NCBI RefSeq assembly: GCF_000092065.1
Contig: NC_009357.1
Span: forward strand, 124,001-188,000
DNA: 64,000 bases
DNA from: Ostreococcus lucimarinus CCE9901
Lineage: Eukaryota; Chlorophyta; Mamiellophyceae; Mamiellales; Bathycoccaceae
Direction of reading: 5' to 3'
The position numbers and the translations under genes are program-made. Shown piece by piece: positions 48,638 to 56,284 of the stretch (the stretch's first letter is position 1; each line of letters starts with the position of its first letter). The notes under the pieces are model-generated. The model did no database searches and had not been told where the DNA came from. It worked only from the letters and a program-made list of their open reading frames with translations.

Positions 48638-49783
48638 ATGCGGCGACGGGAAGGCGCGGGACGACGGCAGAGTGAACTCGCGGAAGAGATCCGACGGCGG
48701 TCGAGCGATCTGCTGAAGAGCGCGAAGAAACGACCGAAGGCGGTGATGCGGCGCGCGGTGACGGGGAACGCGGATACGCGAGTGCGCGACTACGTCAAGA
48801 TTCCGCGCGTGATACGACAGATCGATAAGGTGTCGTTTTGCGCGGGTGTGTATGGGTTGATGATGACGGAATACATCGCGACGCGCGCGCCGGAGAAGTT
48901 TTGGTTGTTTTACGCGGTGGCGATGCCGGGGGTGTTTTTGGCGAGAGCGGTGTATTATCGAATGATTCGTTGGCAATACTTTTTGTACGATTTCTGTTAC
49001 TTTGCCAACGCCTCGGCGATGATGTTTCTGTGGCGATGGAAGAAGAGCGCGACGGTGTTTCGGTGCATCTTCGCGTTCGCGAACGGGCCGGTGTTGTTGG
49101 CGATTCCGTTATGGAGAAACTCGTTGGTGTTTCACAGCGTGGACAAGGTGTCGAGCATTTTCGTGCACGCGATGCCGTGCTTGATGACTTGGTGCGGTCG
49201 GTGGTACGGGTTTGGGAACGATGTGAATAGGCTGAGTGTGCGAGAGTTGGGCGCGGACGTGAGCGTTCTCACGGGATGTTTGGATCTCATGGTGTACCCG
49301 ATGTTCGCGTACTTGTTTTGGCAGGCGCTGTATTTGGCAAAGACGGAACTCATCGACAGAGTGAAGTTAGTGAGCGATCCGGCGCTCATGACTTCGCTGC
49401 GTTGGCTTGCGAGCGATCGAAACTCATCGGCGAATAAATACGCGTTGAAGATGATGCGCGGCATCGGATTGTTCGGCGCGGACGAGTTCTTCGACGCTGA
49501 ATCCATCAAGACGAAATTCGTCTTCGTCATGCTCCAGCTCGGGTACACCATCGTCACCTTCATCCCCATCCCGCTCTGTTACTCGAATTACTACGCCCAT
49601 ACCGCTCTCATGTGGGCCGCGTTCGGGTCATCGGTGTACAACGGCGCGGTGTATTACATCGACGTCTTTTCGCGCCGCTACGTCGAACGTCTCGCCATGG
49701 CGGAAGAATTAGAACGAGACTCACAAAGTCCCGGACTCTCCGAGTCCGAAATCGATCGATTGATGATGACCCCGATAGATTGA
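48638..49783 (+). CDS. GPC1: GPC1-like glycerophosphocholine acyltransferase (DUF2838)
   Basis: The product has 381 residues with about eight membrane spans. Family blocks are VIRQIDKVSFCAGVYGLMMT, RAVYYRMIRWQYFLYDFCYF with ANASAM, NGPVLLAIPLWRNSLVFHSV, DKVSSIFVHAMPCLMTWCGR and WQALYLAKTELIDRV. This matches yeast Gpc1 and its plant homologues, integral membrane enzymes that acylate glycerophosphocholine to lysophosphatidylcholine for phosphatidylcholine remodelling, probably in the ER. The N terminus is basic and helical, the C terminus acidic. The 230 bp between the ATG and the small ORF at 48407 hold a CGCG-rich promoter. Length and motif order are normal. Confidence 0.87.
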   Translation: MRRREGAGRRQSELAEEIRRRSSDLLKSAKKRPKAVMRRAVTGNADTRVRDYVKIPRVIRQIDKVSFCAGVYGLMMTEYIATRAPEKFWLFYAVAMPGVFLARAVYYRMIRWQYFLYDFCYFANASAMMFLWRWKKSATVFRCIFAFANGPVLLAIPLWRNSLVFHSVDKVSSIFVHAMPCLMTWCGRWYGFGNDVNRLSVRELGADVSVLTGCLDLMVYPMFAYLFWQALYLAKTELIDRVKLVSDPALMTSLRWLASDRNSSANKYALKMMRGIGLFGADEFFDAESIKTKFVFVMLQLGYTIVTFIPIPLCYSNYYAHTALMWAAFGSSVYNGAVYYIDVFSRRYVERLAMAEELERDSQSPGLSESEIDRLMMTPID

Positions 49784-50051
49784 TGCACGCGATCGATGAG
49801 ATGGTTTGTCGTAAAATTTGTCGTGAAAACGCGCGCGAAATCGTCGCGACGCCGCGCGCCCGACCCGACGCCGAGAAGCGCGTTCCCGCGCCCTCAGCCC
49901 TCGTCGAAGACTTCGCCCGCCTCGTCCGCCGTCGCGTCGCCCGCCGGCTCGCGCTCGCCCTCTCGCTCCCACCGTCCGGTTTATCGACTAGTACATCGCG
50001 TCTACGCATAACAACAATCGATTCGGTCGCGTCTACGCTCTCGCGCGCGCC

Positions 50052-50321
50052 CTAGCTCGGCGCGTTCCCTTGCGCCCCCAACATCTGCCCCACGATCGCC
50101 ACGCTCTCCCAGTACTTCGCCGCGCACCGATCCACGCACGAGTTCTCCCCCACGTTCAGTTCGCCGTCCTTGAACTTCTTATCGATGCACTTCTCGTAGC
50201 ACGCGCCCACGAGCTTGTTGAACAGCTCCACGCGGTACTCCATCTCTTGTCCAGCCATGGCGAACGCCGCGTCGCGCTGTTCGGGCGTCATCGTCGGCGC
50301 GCCCTGTCCCGTCTGCGACAT
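50052..50321 (-). CDS. TIM10: Small Tim chaperone of the mitochondrial intermembrane space (TIM10)
   Basis: The product has 89 residues. The twin CX3C motifs are CYEKC and CVDRC, set about 20 residues apart, with the flanking pattern LFNKLVGACYEKCIDKKF and GENSCVDRCAAKYWES typical of Tim10. Tim9-Tim10 hexamers guide hydrophobic precursors across the intermembrane space; the Cys pairs form disulfides through the Mia40 route. The N-terminal MTPEQRDAAFAMAGQEMEYR matches Tim10 more than Tim9 or Tim13. The frame continues upstream into Arg-rich promoter sequence, so the ATG at 50321 is chosen. It is divergent from the ANTR gene. Confidence 0.93.
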   Translation of the reverse strand: MSQTGQGAPTMTPEQRDAAFAMAGQEMEYRVELFNKLVGACYEKCIDKKFKDGELNVGENSCVDRCAAKYWESVAIVGQMLGAQGNAPS

Positions 50322-50725
50322 CGCGGTTTCTCTCGCCGCTCTCGCGTCGCGTCGTTCGCGTCGCTCGCTCGATCCGGCGTCGTCCGTCGTCCGTCGCGGC
50401 GTCGTCTGGCGGTCGCGCCGCCGCCGCGGCGTCGCGGTGGTTCGTCGCGCGCGCGTCGACCCTCGCGTCACGGTTCGATTTTCGCGATCGAACCTCGACG
50501 CGTCGATCGCCGCGCGTCGAGCGCGTCGATCGCGCGCGCGACAAAGAGACGCGCTGACTGTTTGCCCACACGCGAGTTCGACGCGCGCGCGAGGGGACCG
50601 ACGCGGCGGCCCGCACTCGACGTCGCGCGCGCGTCGCGGCGACGAGCGCGCGGCGGGAGGCGCGGGAGACGCGTCCGCGAGACGCGCGTCGACGCGGCGA
50701 TTCGATCGACGCGCGCGCGGGCGCG
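50322..50725. promoter_or_regulatory. Divergent promoter of TIM10 and ANTR, with palindromic element
   Basis: The 404 bp include an inverted repeat at 50472-50494: arms GGTTCGAT and ATCGAACC around a 7-nt loop, followed by TCGACGCGTCGATCG. The same arms, loop (one base different) and downstream word occur at 56088-56125 in the uS10/PDH-E2 promoter, in the same orientation relative to the flanking genes. The rest is CGCG-rich. Confidence 0.6.
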
Positions 50726-52462
50726 ATGGCGAGCGCGCGCGCGGGACTCGGCGGTCGGTCGTTAGGCGGCGACGGCGACGCGCGACGCGCGACGCGCGCG
50801 CGCGCGCGGATGCGCGGCGCGAGGCGCGACGGGAGACGCAGCGCGCGCGTCGAGCGCGCGCGCGCGACGGGAGGGACGCGCGCGCGCGACGGCGCGATGG
50901 GGCGCGCGAGAGGGGGACGCGGGGAGGAGGCGCGAGAACGCGGCGACGTCGCGGCGCGCGCGAGAGCCGAACGACGCGATCGACGGGACGCGGTCGCGGC
51001 GAGCGGGAGCTCGAAGACGACGCGCGAGGATCGGGACGAGGGCGAGGAGGATCCGGACGAGGCGTGGGCGTTTGAGTTTCCGAAGTCGGCGAGCGACGTC
51101 ACGACGCTCTGGCGAGGCGCGCCGAGTCGGTATCGCGTGCTCTTCGTCACGGTGTTCGCGTTCATCGTGTGTAACATGGATAAGGTGAATATTTCGGTGG
51201 CGATCATTCCCATGGCGCGGGAGTTCGGGTGGACGAGCACGCAGGCGGGGTTCGTGCAGAGCGCGTTTTTTTACGGTTTCGCGGCGTCGCAGTTACCGGG
51301 CGGGTACTTGTCGACGAAATTCGGTGGTGCCAAGGTGTTGCCGATCGGGATGTTGATTTTGTCGTTGGCGACGATCGCGATTCCGATCGTCGGCGTGAAC
51401 GAGCAGAGCATTTTCCTGTCGCGCGTGCTCGTGGGTTTGGGCGAAGGCGTGGCGCCGAGCGCGGCGACGGATATCATCGCGAGAAGCGTCAGCGTGGGCG
51501 AGCGTTCGCGCGCCGTCGGGTTCGTGTTCAGTGGGTTCAACATAGGTTCGGTGCTTGGTTTGGGGGTGGCGCCACTATTGATAGAGGCGACGAATTGGAG
51601 GACGGTGTTCGCATTCTTCGGCTCGTGCGGTTTAGTTTGGAGTTTTTGGGCTTGGAAGCTGTACGGCGACGGCGGGATGGTTGACGAAAGTTACAAGGAC
51701 GACGGCGTCACGGGTTTGACGGGTAAGCGCATATTCACCGTCGACGCAAAGGCGATAGCGAGCGGGAAGAGCCCGGCGGAAGACCCTCCGGTGCCGTGGG
51801 GGGAGTTTATATCGAATCCGTCGGTGCGCGCGCTCATGTACGTGCACTTTTGCAACAACTGGGGCTTCTACGTCCTACTCGCTTGGCTTCCGACGTACTT
51901 TACCGACGAGCTCGGGGTGACACTGACGAACGCATCGCTGTTGACTCTGCTTCCGCCGCTCGCGAACGTCGCGATGGCGTCCGTCGCCGGTCCGACTGCG
52001 GACCGCCTCATCGGCAGCGGCATGGAGATCACGAAGGTGCGTAAAACGATGCAAGCAGTCGCCTTCATGGGACCGGCGCTCGCCATGGGCTCGGCCGCAT
52101 TGGTAGATCAGCCGGTGGCGACCGTGGGTCTGCTCACGCTCGGCCTTTCGCTAGGCGCGTTTTCGTACGCGGGTTTGTACTCAAACCATCAAGATTTGTC
52201 GCCCAAGTACGCGAGTATCCTGTTGGGCATGACAAACACGTGCGGCGCGCTTCCGGGCGTCATCGGCGTTCCGTTGACTGGGTACTTGATCAAAGAAACG
52301 GAAAATTGGGAGCTTAGCATGTTCGTTCCGGCGATGTTCTTCTACTTTACGGGAACGCTCGTATTCAGCAAGTACGGCAGCGGCGATCGACAAGCGTTCA
52401 CGGGACAACCTATGCCCGAACCAGGCGAGATTCCGCCATCGTGCGATGGCGGCGGACATTAA
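50726..52462 (+). CDS. ANTR: Plastid anion/phosphate transporter of the ANTR (SLC17-like, MFS) family
   Basis: The product has 578 residues. The N-terminal ~130 residues are Arg/Ala-rich, then acidic, as in a transit peptide plus linker. The membrane part begins SRYRVLFVTVFAFIVCNMDK and VNISVAIIPMAREFGW, the ANTR/SLC17 first helix, followed by SAFFYGFAASQLPGGYLSTK, FLSRVLVGLGEGVAPSAATD and GFVFSGFNIGSVLGLGVAPL. Twelve spans are expected. Plant ANTR proteins sit in the thylakoid or envelope membrane and carry phosphate (ANTR1) or ascorbate (ANTR2). The substrate here is not decidable. The length is typical. Confidence 0.9.
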   Translation: MASARAGLGGRSLGGDGDARRATRARARMRGARRDGRRSARVERARATGGTRARDGAMGRARGGRGEEARERGDVAARARAERRDRRDAVAASGSSKTTREDRDEGEEDPDEAWAFEFPKSASDVTTLWRGAPSRYRVLFVTVFAFIVCNMDKVNISVAIIPMAREFGWTSTQAGFVQSAFFYGFAASQLPGGYLSTKFGGAKVLPIGMLILSLATIAIPIVGVNEQSIFLSRVLVGLGEGVAPSAATDIIARSVSVGERSRAVGFVFSGFNIGSVLGLGVAPLLIEATNWRTVFAFFGSCGLVWSFWAWKLYGDGGMVDESYKDDGVTGLTGKRIFTVDAKAIASGKSPAEDPPVPWGEFISNPSVRALMYVHFCNNWGFYVLLAWLPTYFTDELGVTLTNASLLTLLPPLANVAMASVAGPTADRLIGSGMEITKVRKTMQAVAFMGPALAMGSAALVDQPVATVGLLTLGLSLGAFSYAGLYSNHQDLSPKYASILLGMTNTCGALPGVIGVPLTGYLIKETENWELSMFVPAMFFYFTGTLVFSKYGSGDRQAFTGQPMPEPGEIPPSCDGGGH

Positions 52463-52526
52463 ACGTATGTACATATAGAAACACGCACGTATTATCACAA
52501 CAGCACAATCGACGATCGTCCAAAAA

Positions 52527-53039
52527 TCACGCCCAAAAATCATCGTCCTCCCCGGGGCCTAATCCGGCCTCGGCTCGCTCCACGAGCGCTCGATCGATGC
52601 CGAGCAAGATCTTACACCCTCGAGGCACCCCATAGCTACTGACTTTGTTGTCGTCGTCGTCCAAACGCTTACCGCAATAAAACAAAACTAGTGACTCCGG
52701 GCCGTCGAGCTTTTGCCGCGCCCCCGTGGTCATGTCCGCTCCAGAGCCCAACCCGCCCGCGCATAACGCGCGCGCCAATTCGCCAACCGTACCGCCATCG
52801 ACGTCAAACTCGCACCGGTAACGACATCCATCGAAAAACACGGCGACGTGTCTGTCGTCCGTTCGCGCGGCGACCGTCGGTACGCTCGGCAAGAGCGCGA
52901 ACCGCGGCGAATGCGCACTGGGTAGCTCCTCGAACACCGTCGCTTCGTCCTGCGGTAAGATCTCGCGTCCACCGCTCGCGTCGCACTGCCACGCGCCCTT
53001 TCCCAGCCCCACGTCCTTCCAATACTCCATGTCGTCCAT
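52527..53039 (-). CDS. Ubiquitin-like-fold protein, function unknown
   Basis: The product has 170 residues. The central part (~70-145) has a ubiquitin-like pattern: strand pair RHVAVFFDGCRYRCEFDVDG, helix GTVGELARALCAGG, then LVLFYCGKRLDDDDNKVSSY with GVPRGCKILLGI, the usual 'l.y.Gk.L.dd..l..ygi..g..i.l' ending of ubiquitin folds. There is no C-terminal Gly-Gly, so conjugation is unlikely. The C terminus is acidic and aromatic (GLGPGEDDDFWA). BAG-domain proteins and splicing factors can carry such domains, but no second domain is seen. It is convergent with ANTR (64 bp) and divergent from the LACTB2-like gene (170 bp). Confidence 0.72.
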   Translation of the reverse strand: MDDMEYWKDVGLGKGAWQCDASGGREILPQDEATVFEELPSAHSPRFALLPSVPTVAARTDDRHVAVFFDGCRYRCEFDVDGGTVGELARALCAGGLGSGADMTTGARQKLDGPESLVLFYCGKRLDDDDNKVSSYGVPRGCKILLGIDRALVERAEAGLGPGEDDDFWA

Positions 53040-53209
53040 CGCGGCGCGCGCGCGTCTCGCGACGACGAATCGCGACTTTTCAAGAGCCGTTTTCGGAGCG
53101 TTACGACGCGACGACGCGACGACATAACAACGCGCGCGCGGGCAGACAAACGCCCGCGAGCGCGCGCGATCGTCGACGCGGCCGCCGTGTCGTCGAACCG
53201 CGTCGAGCG

Positions 53210-54292
53210 ATGGCGATTCAGACGCCGCGCGCGACGTCGGCGTCGCGCGCGCGAACGACGTTCGCGATCGGGCGAATCTTAAACGTGCACGCGCTGTACG
53301 AGTGGTTCGTCGCGCTGTTCCTGCGCTTCGTCACTCCTGGATGCCCGCGAGGGTTACCGAAGCTCGATCACGTGCGCGCGGTGTCGCGGCGGGTGACCCG
53401 CGTGCTCGGGCTGAATCCGAGCGCGTTGACACTGCAGGGGACGAATACGTACCTCGTGGGCACGGGACGCGAACGCGTGTTGATCGATTGCGGCGAAGGA
53501 CGGCGTGGGTACGCGAAAAATGTGATCGAGGCGATGCGTGCGAGCGGGTGTGAGCGCTTGAAGTGCGTGTTGCTGACGCATTGGCATCCGGATCACGTCG
53601 GCGGGTTGCGCGGGCTTCGCAAAGCGTTGGGCGAAAACGTGCCGGCGTATAAACGAATTCGTACGAGTAAGGGGGAGTACGACGCGCGCGAGGGGATGGT
53701 GAGCCCGTATAATGTTCGGGCGTATGTAGATATACAAGATGGAGACGTCATCGCGGTGCCCGGAGCGACGCTTCGAGCAATATACACCCCGGGGCACACG
53801 ACGGATCACATGTGCTTCGCGTTTGAGGAGGAGGGGGCAGTTTTCGCAGGTGATTGCGTTTTAAACGGGTCCACGAGCGATTTCGAGGACTTAACGATGT
53901 ATTCATCATCACTCACGACGATCAAGGACGAGTTGGAGTCTTTCAAGCGACGCGGAGTGCAGGAGAATGGATCGAACAGACTGTACCCGTCGCACGGCGA
54001 CGTCATCGAGGACGGCGCAAAGAAAATCGACGCCTACATCAATCACCGCGTTAGTCGAGAGACAATCTTACTGAACACCCTTCGCGAGCATCGTGAGTAT
54101 GGGATGACGGCGTGGGAGCTCACGCGCGCGGTGTACGCATCCCTCGTCTCCTTCGTCGTTCTCTACACGTCGTGTGTGAAAATCACACGACAACACATCG
54201 AAAAGATGATCAACGACGGCGTCGTGCGCGAGCGACGAGAAAAGGGAACGCTATGGGGCGAAGTCGTGCGTTATCACGCCGTAGATTCCTAG
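53210..54292 (+). CDS. LACTB2-like metallo-beta-lactamase-fold hydrolase
   Basis: The product has 360 residues from the ATG at 53210. The metal-binding motif is LLTHWHPDHVGG (THxHxDH), with later ligands in TPGHTTDHM and FAGDCVLNGST. The segment LNPSALTLQGTNTYLVGTG and the C-terminal winged-helix-like tail (TAWELTRAVYASLVSF, then HIEKMINDGVVRER) are typical of LACTB2, a mitochondrial single-strand endoribonuclease in animals. The N terminus is basic for ~20 residues, then has a hydrophobic stretch (HALYEWFVALFLRFV) that could be a membrane association or targeting element. The activity (RNase or thioester hydrolase) is inferred. Confidence 0.86.
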   Translation: MAIQTPRATSASRARTTFAIGRILNVHALYEWFVALFLRFVTPGCPRGLPKLDHVRAVSRRVTRVLGLNPSALTLQGTNTYLVGTGRERVLIDCGEGRRGYAKNVIEAMRASGCERLKCVLLTHWHPDHVGGLRGLRKALGENVPAYKRIRTSKGEYDAREGMVSPYNVRAYVDIQDGDVIAVPGATLRAIYTPGHTTDHMCFAFEEEGAVFAGDCVLNGSTSDFEDLTMYSSSLTTIKDELESFKRRGVQENGSNRLYPSHGDVIEDGAKKIDAYINHRVSRETILLNTLREHREYGMTAWELTRAVYASLVSFVVLYTSCVKITRQHIEKMINDGVVRERREKGTLWGEVVRYHAVDS

Positions 54293-54321
54293 TGTTGGGT
54301 TTCGTTTGTAACAACACCTAA

Positions 54322-54360
54322 CTACGCTACGCTACGCTACGCTACGCTACGCTACGCTAC
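54322..54360. repeat. Pentanucleotide tandem repeat (CTACG)n containing a stop codon
   Basis: About 7.8 perfect copies of CTACG. On the minus strand the repeat reads CGTAG, and the TAG stop of the SprT-like gene (54352-54354) is inside it. It fills most of the 59-bp gap between two convergent stops. Confidence 0.9.
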
Positions 54361-55077
54361 AACGTCGCTCGAGTTCGCCGCTCGAGCCTCCTCCGCGACG
54401 GTCAAATCGTACATCTCAAACGCATCTAAAACCACCCCGCTCTCTTCATCCTTGAACACCGTACGATTTCCATTCACCGGCGCATCCCAGACGTTTCTCT
54501 CGAACAAAAGCTCCGGCAACACGTCTCGCCCTCGTCCGCGCAACGCTTCCTCGGCGTCGCATTTCGCCCACATCAACTGCACGCTCGGCCTGCTGTAAAA
54601 CGCCCCCGTCGTCGCCTTGCGCCACGCCTCCGGCACGTCCAACGCATCGCACGCATCCTTAAACGCTCTTCCGTGATCTACGCCCGCCACGCCTGCCACC
54701 GCGTGCGCGAGCTCGTGCCGCACGCACCCGACGACGTTCTCGAACGCCGGGTCCAGCATGACGTACTTGGATAAAAACACGTCTCCGCGTTCGCCTCCGT
54801 CGCGTTCATCGTCGTACAGGTAGGTGATGCCGACGTAACTCTTGCACTTGTGCCAGCCGACGCGAAAGCGCGCGGGATCGAGCTCGGCGCGCGCGATCTC
54901 CAGCGCGCAGAGCTCGTTGGTGAGCGGCCAACGAAGGCTCAAGTCGTAGGACGAGCGCGCCCACGCGCGTTCGATGTCCGCGAGCGAGCGCGCGGCGTCG
55001 GCGACGGTGGCGCGACGCGCGGCGTGTTTGCGCGGCGCGAGCGCGCGCGCGGGTCGAGGCGCGGTGGCGGCGCGCAT
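54352..55077 (-). CDS. SprT-like zinc metalloprotease-fold protein
   Basis: The product has 241 residues. The zincin motif is CVRHELAHAVAGVAGVDHGR, giving HExxH plus a third His in DHG, followed by AFKDACDALDV, as in SprT-type proteases. The preceding strand pattern RFRVGWHKCKSYVGITYLYD with YVMLDP is also SprT-like ('f....LG.c......I.ls..'). There is no C-terminal zinc ribbon; the tail is divergent and acidic. The N terminus (~1-35, Arg/Ala-rich) suggests organelle targeting. SPRTN/SprT-type enzymes clear DNA-protein crosslinks, but many family members are uncharacterised, so the role is open. Confidence 0.75.
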   Translation of the reverse strand: MRAATAPRPARALAPRKHAARRATVADAARSLADIERAWARSSYDLSLRWPLTNELCALEIARAELDPARFRVGWHKCKSYVGITYLYDDERDGGERGDVFLSKYVMLDPAFENVVGCVRHELAHAVAGVAGVDHGRAFKDACDALDVPEAWRKATTGAFYSRPSVQLMWAKCDAEEALRGRGRDVLPELLFERNVWDAPVNGNRTVFKDEESGVVLDAFEMYDLTVAEEARAANSSDVVA

Positions 55078-55103
55078 GGCGGCGAGGCGCGCTGTGCGGG
55101 CGC

Positions 55104-55147
55104 CGACGAAGTACGACGAAGTACGACGAAGTACGACAAAGTACGAA
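55104..55147. repeat. 10-bp tandem repeat (TACGACGAAG-type) upstream of the SprT-like gene
   Basis: About four copies of a 10-bp unit, the last with one change (GACAAAG). It lies 27 bp upstream of the SprT-like ATG in its probable 5' UTR or core promoter. The rest of 55078-55310 shows nothing definite. Confidence 0.8.
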
Positions 55148-55310
55148 GCCGTTCACGAAAGTGCGCGTCGTGCAGATTACAATAACCTCTCTCCTCTAAG
55201 AAGACGCACGAACGATGCCGTTCGCTCATTGTAACGAGCGATATCGTTCGCGCGCGCGATGCGCGGTGTCGTCGACGACGCAAACGTCTCGCGAGCGAGA
55301 GACGCGTCGC

Positions 55311-55688
55311 CTAGTTGTCGACGATCGTCACCTCAACCTCCACGCCCGGTTCGATGGAGATTGACGTGATTTGCTTCACCACGTCCGCCGGCGAGTGCAA
55401 GTCGATCAAACGCTTGTGGATGCGCATTTGAAAGCGATCCCAAGTGTTCGTACCTTCCCCGCACGGCGACTTGCGCACGGTGAGCTTCAAAACCTTCGTC
55501 GGCATGCGCACCGGGCCCTTCACCTTCAACCGCTTATCCTTCGCCCCGCGAATGAGATCCGCGCACACCTTCTCGAGGTTCTTCACGTTACGAGACGTGA
55601 GCGTGATGCGAATGCGGTGCATCTGCTGCGTCGACTCTTCAGTCTTCGCGGCGGGCGCCTTGTACGGCGCGGCGGCGGCGGCGGACAT
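55311..55688 (-). CDS. RPS20: 40S ribosomal protein uS10 (S20)
   Basis: The product has 125 residues. The body [40 protein letters not shown] and [20 protein letters not shown] with [20 protein letters not shown] is a near-standard eukaryotic uS10. It sits in the head of the 40S subunit. The ATG at 55688 gives [20 protein letters not shown], a normal short N terminus. An ACTGAC-to-CAG pair just 5' of the ATG points to an intron in the 5' UTR. Confidence 0.97.
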   Translation of the reverse strand: MSAAAAAPYKAPAAKTEESTQQMHRIRITLTSRNVKNLEKVCADLIRGAKDKRLKVKGPVRMPTKVLKLTVRKSPCGEGTNTWDRFQMRIHKRLIDLHSPADVVKQITSISIEPGVEVEVTIVDN

Positions 55689-56284
55689 CTTCCTGCGCGT
55701 CCAGAAATCGCGTCCTACGTCAGTCATTATTCTCCCACTCGATTCCCATCGCGCGCGCGCCCTTCGTCCCATCGCGCGCGTCGTCGTCGTCCCATCCATC
55801 CATCCGCCCCGCGTTCTAGGGCTTTCGCCCCGATCGCGTCTCGCGCCGCCCCCCCTCGCGCGCGCGTCTCCCGCGTCTCCGCGCGCGTCGTCCTCGTCGT
55901 CGCGTTCGCACCTCTCGCGTTCTCGCGCGTTGGGTCCGAGTCGACGATCCGCTTCGGTGGATCTCGTCACTGAGACTGACGCGCGCGCCGTCGCGCGCGC
56001 GCGCGTCGCGCGCGCGTTGCGAATCACACCGCGCGCGGCGCCGATATCGCGTCGATCGCGCGTCCGTCGCGTCGATCGACGGTCGAGGGTTCGATTTTCG
56101 CTATCGAACCTTGACGCGTCGATCGACGCGTCGATCGCGCGATCGATCGCGCGTCGATCGCGTCGCCGTCGTTATCCAAAACGCCGATCTCGACGACGCG
56201 CGACGCGCGCGACGCGGCACACACCGACGCCGCGCGCCGCGCGACGACGTCGAACGAACGCAGGGCGGAGGAATCACGCGCACG
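55689..56284. promoter_or_regulatory. Divergent promoter of uS10 and PDH E2, with the dispersed promoter element at 56069-56125
   Basis: The 596-bp region includes the putative uS10 5' UTR intron. At 56069-56093 is a 25-nt block identical to 23016-23040. Its right part overlaps an inverted repeat at 56088-56110 (arms GGTTCGAT and ATCGAACC, 7-nt loop) that also occurs at 50472-50494. Downstream are many CGATCG and GACGCG words to ~56,165. Confidence 0.6.
55693..55911 (-). other. Putative 5' UTR intron of the uS10 gene
   Basis: On the minus strand a GTGCGA donor at 55911, ACTGAC (branch A at 55720) and an acceptor CAG ending at 55693 match the grammar of the coding introns in this window. Splicing would place only GAAG between acceptor and ATG. 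No ATG precedes it in the likely first exon, so it is untranslated. Confidence 0.5.

Noticed and set aside
50549-50580. CTGAC in the TIM10/ANTR promoter as a branch site for ANTR
   Set aside because: No CAG acceptor follows at the usual 24-33 nt and the ANTR frame already has a good ATG at 50726.
55970-55985. ACTGAC in the uS10/E2 promoter as a branch site for the E2 gene
   Set aside because: No AG dinucleotide lies in the expected acceptor window on the plus strand, and the E2 ATG at 56285 gives a normal transit peptide.
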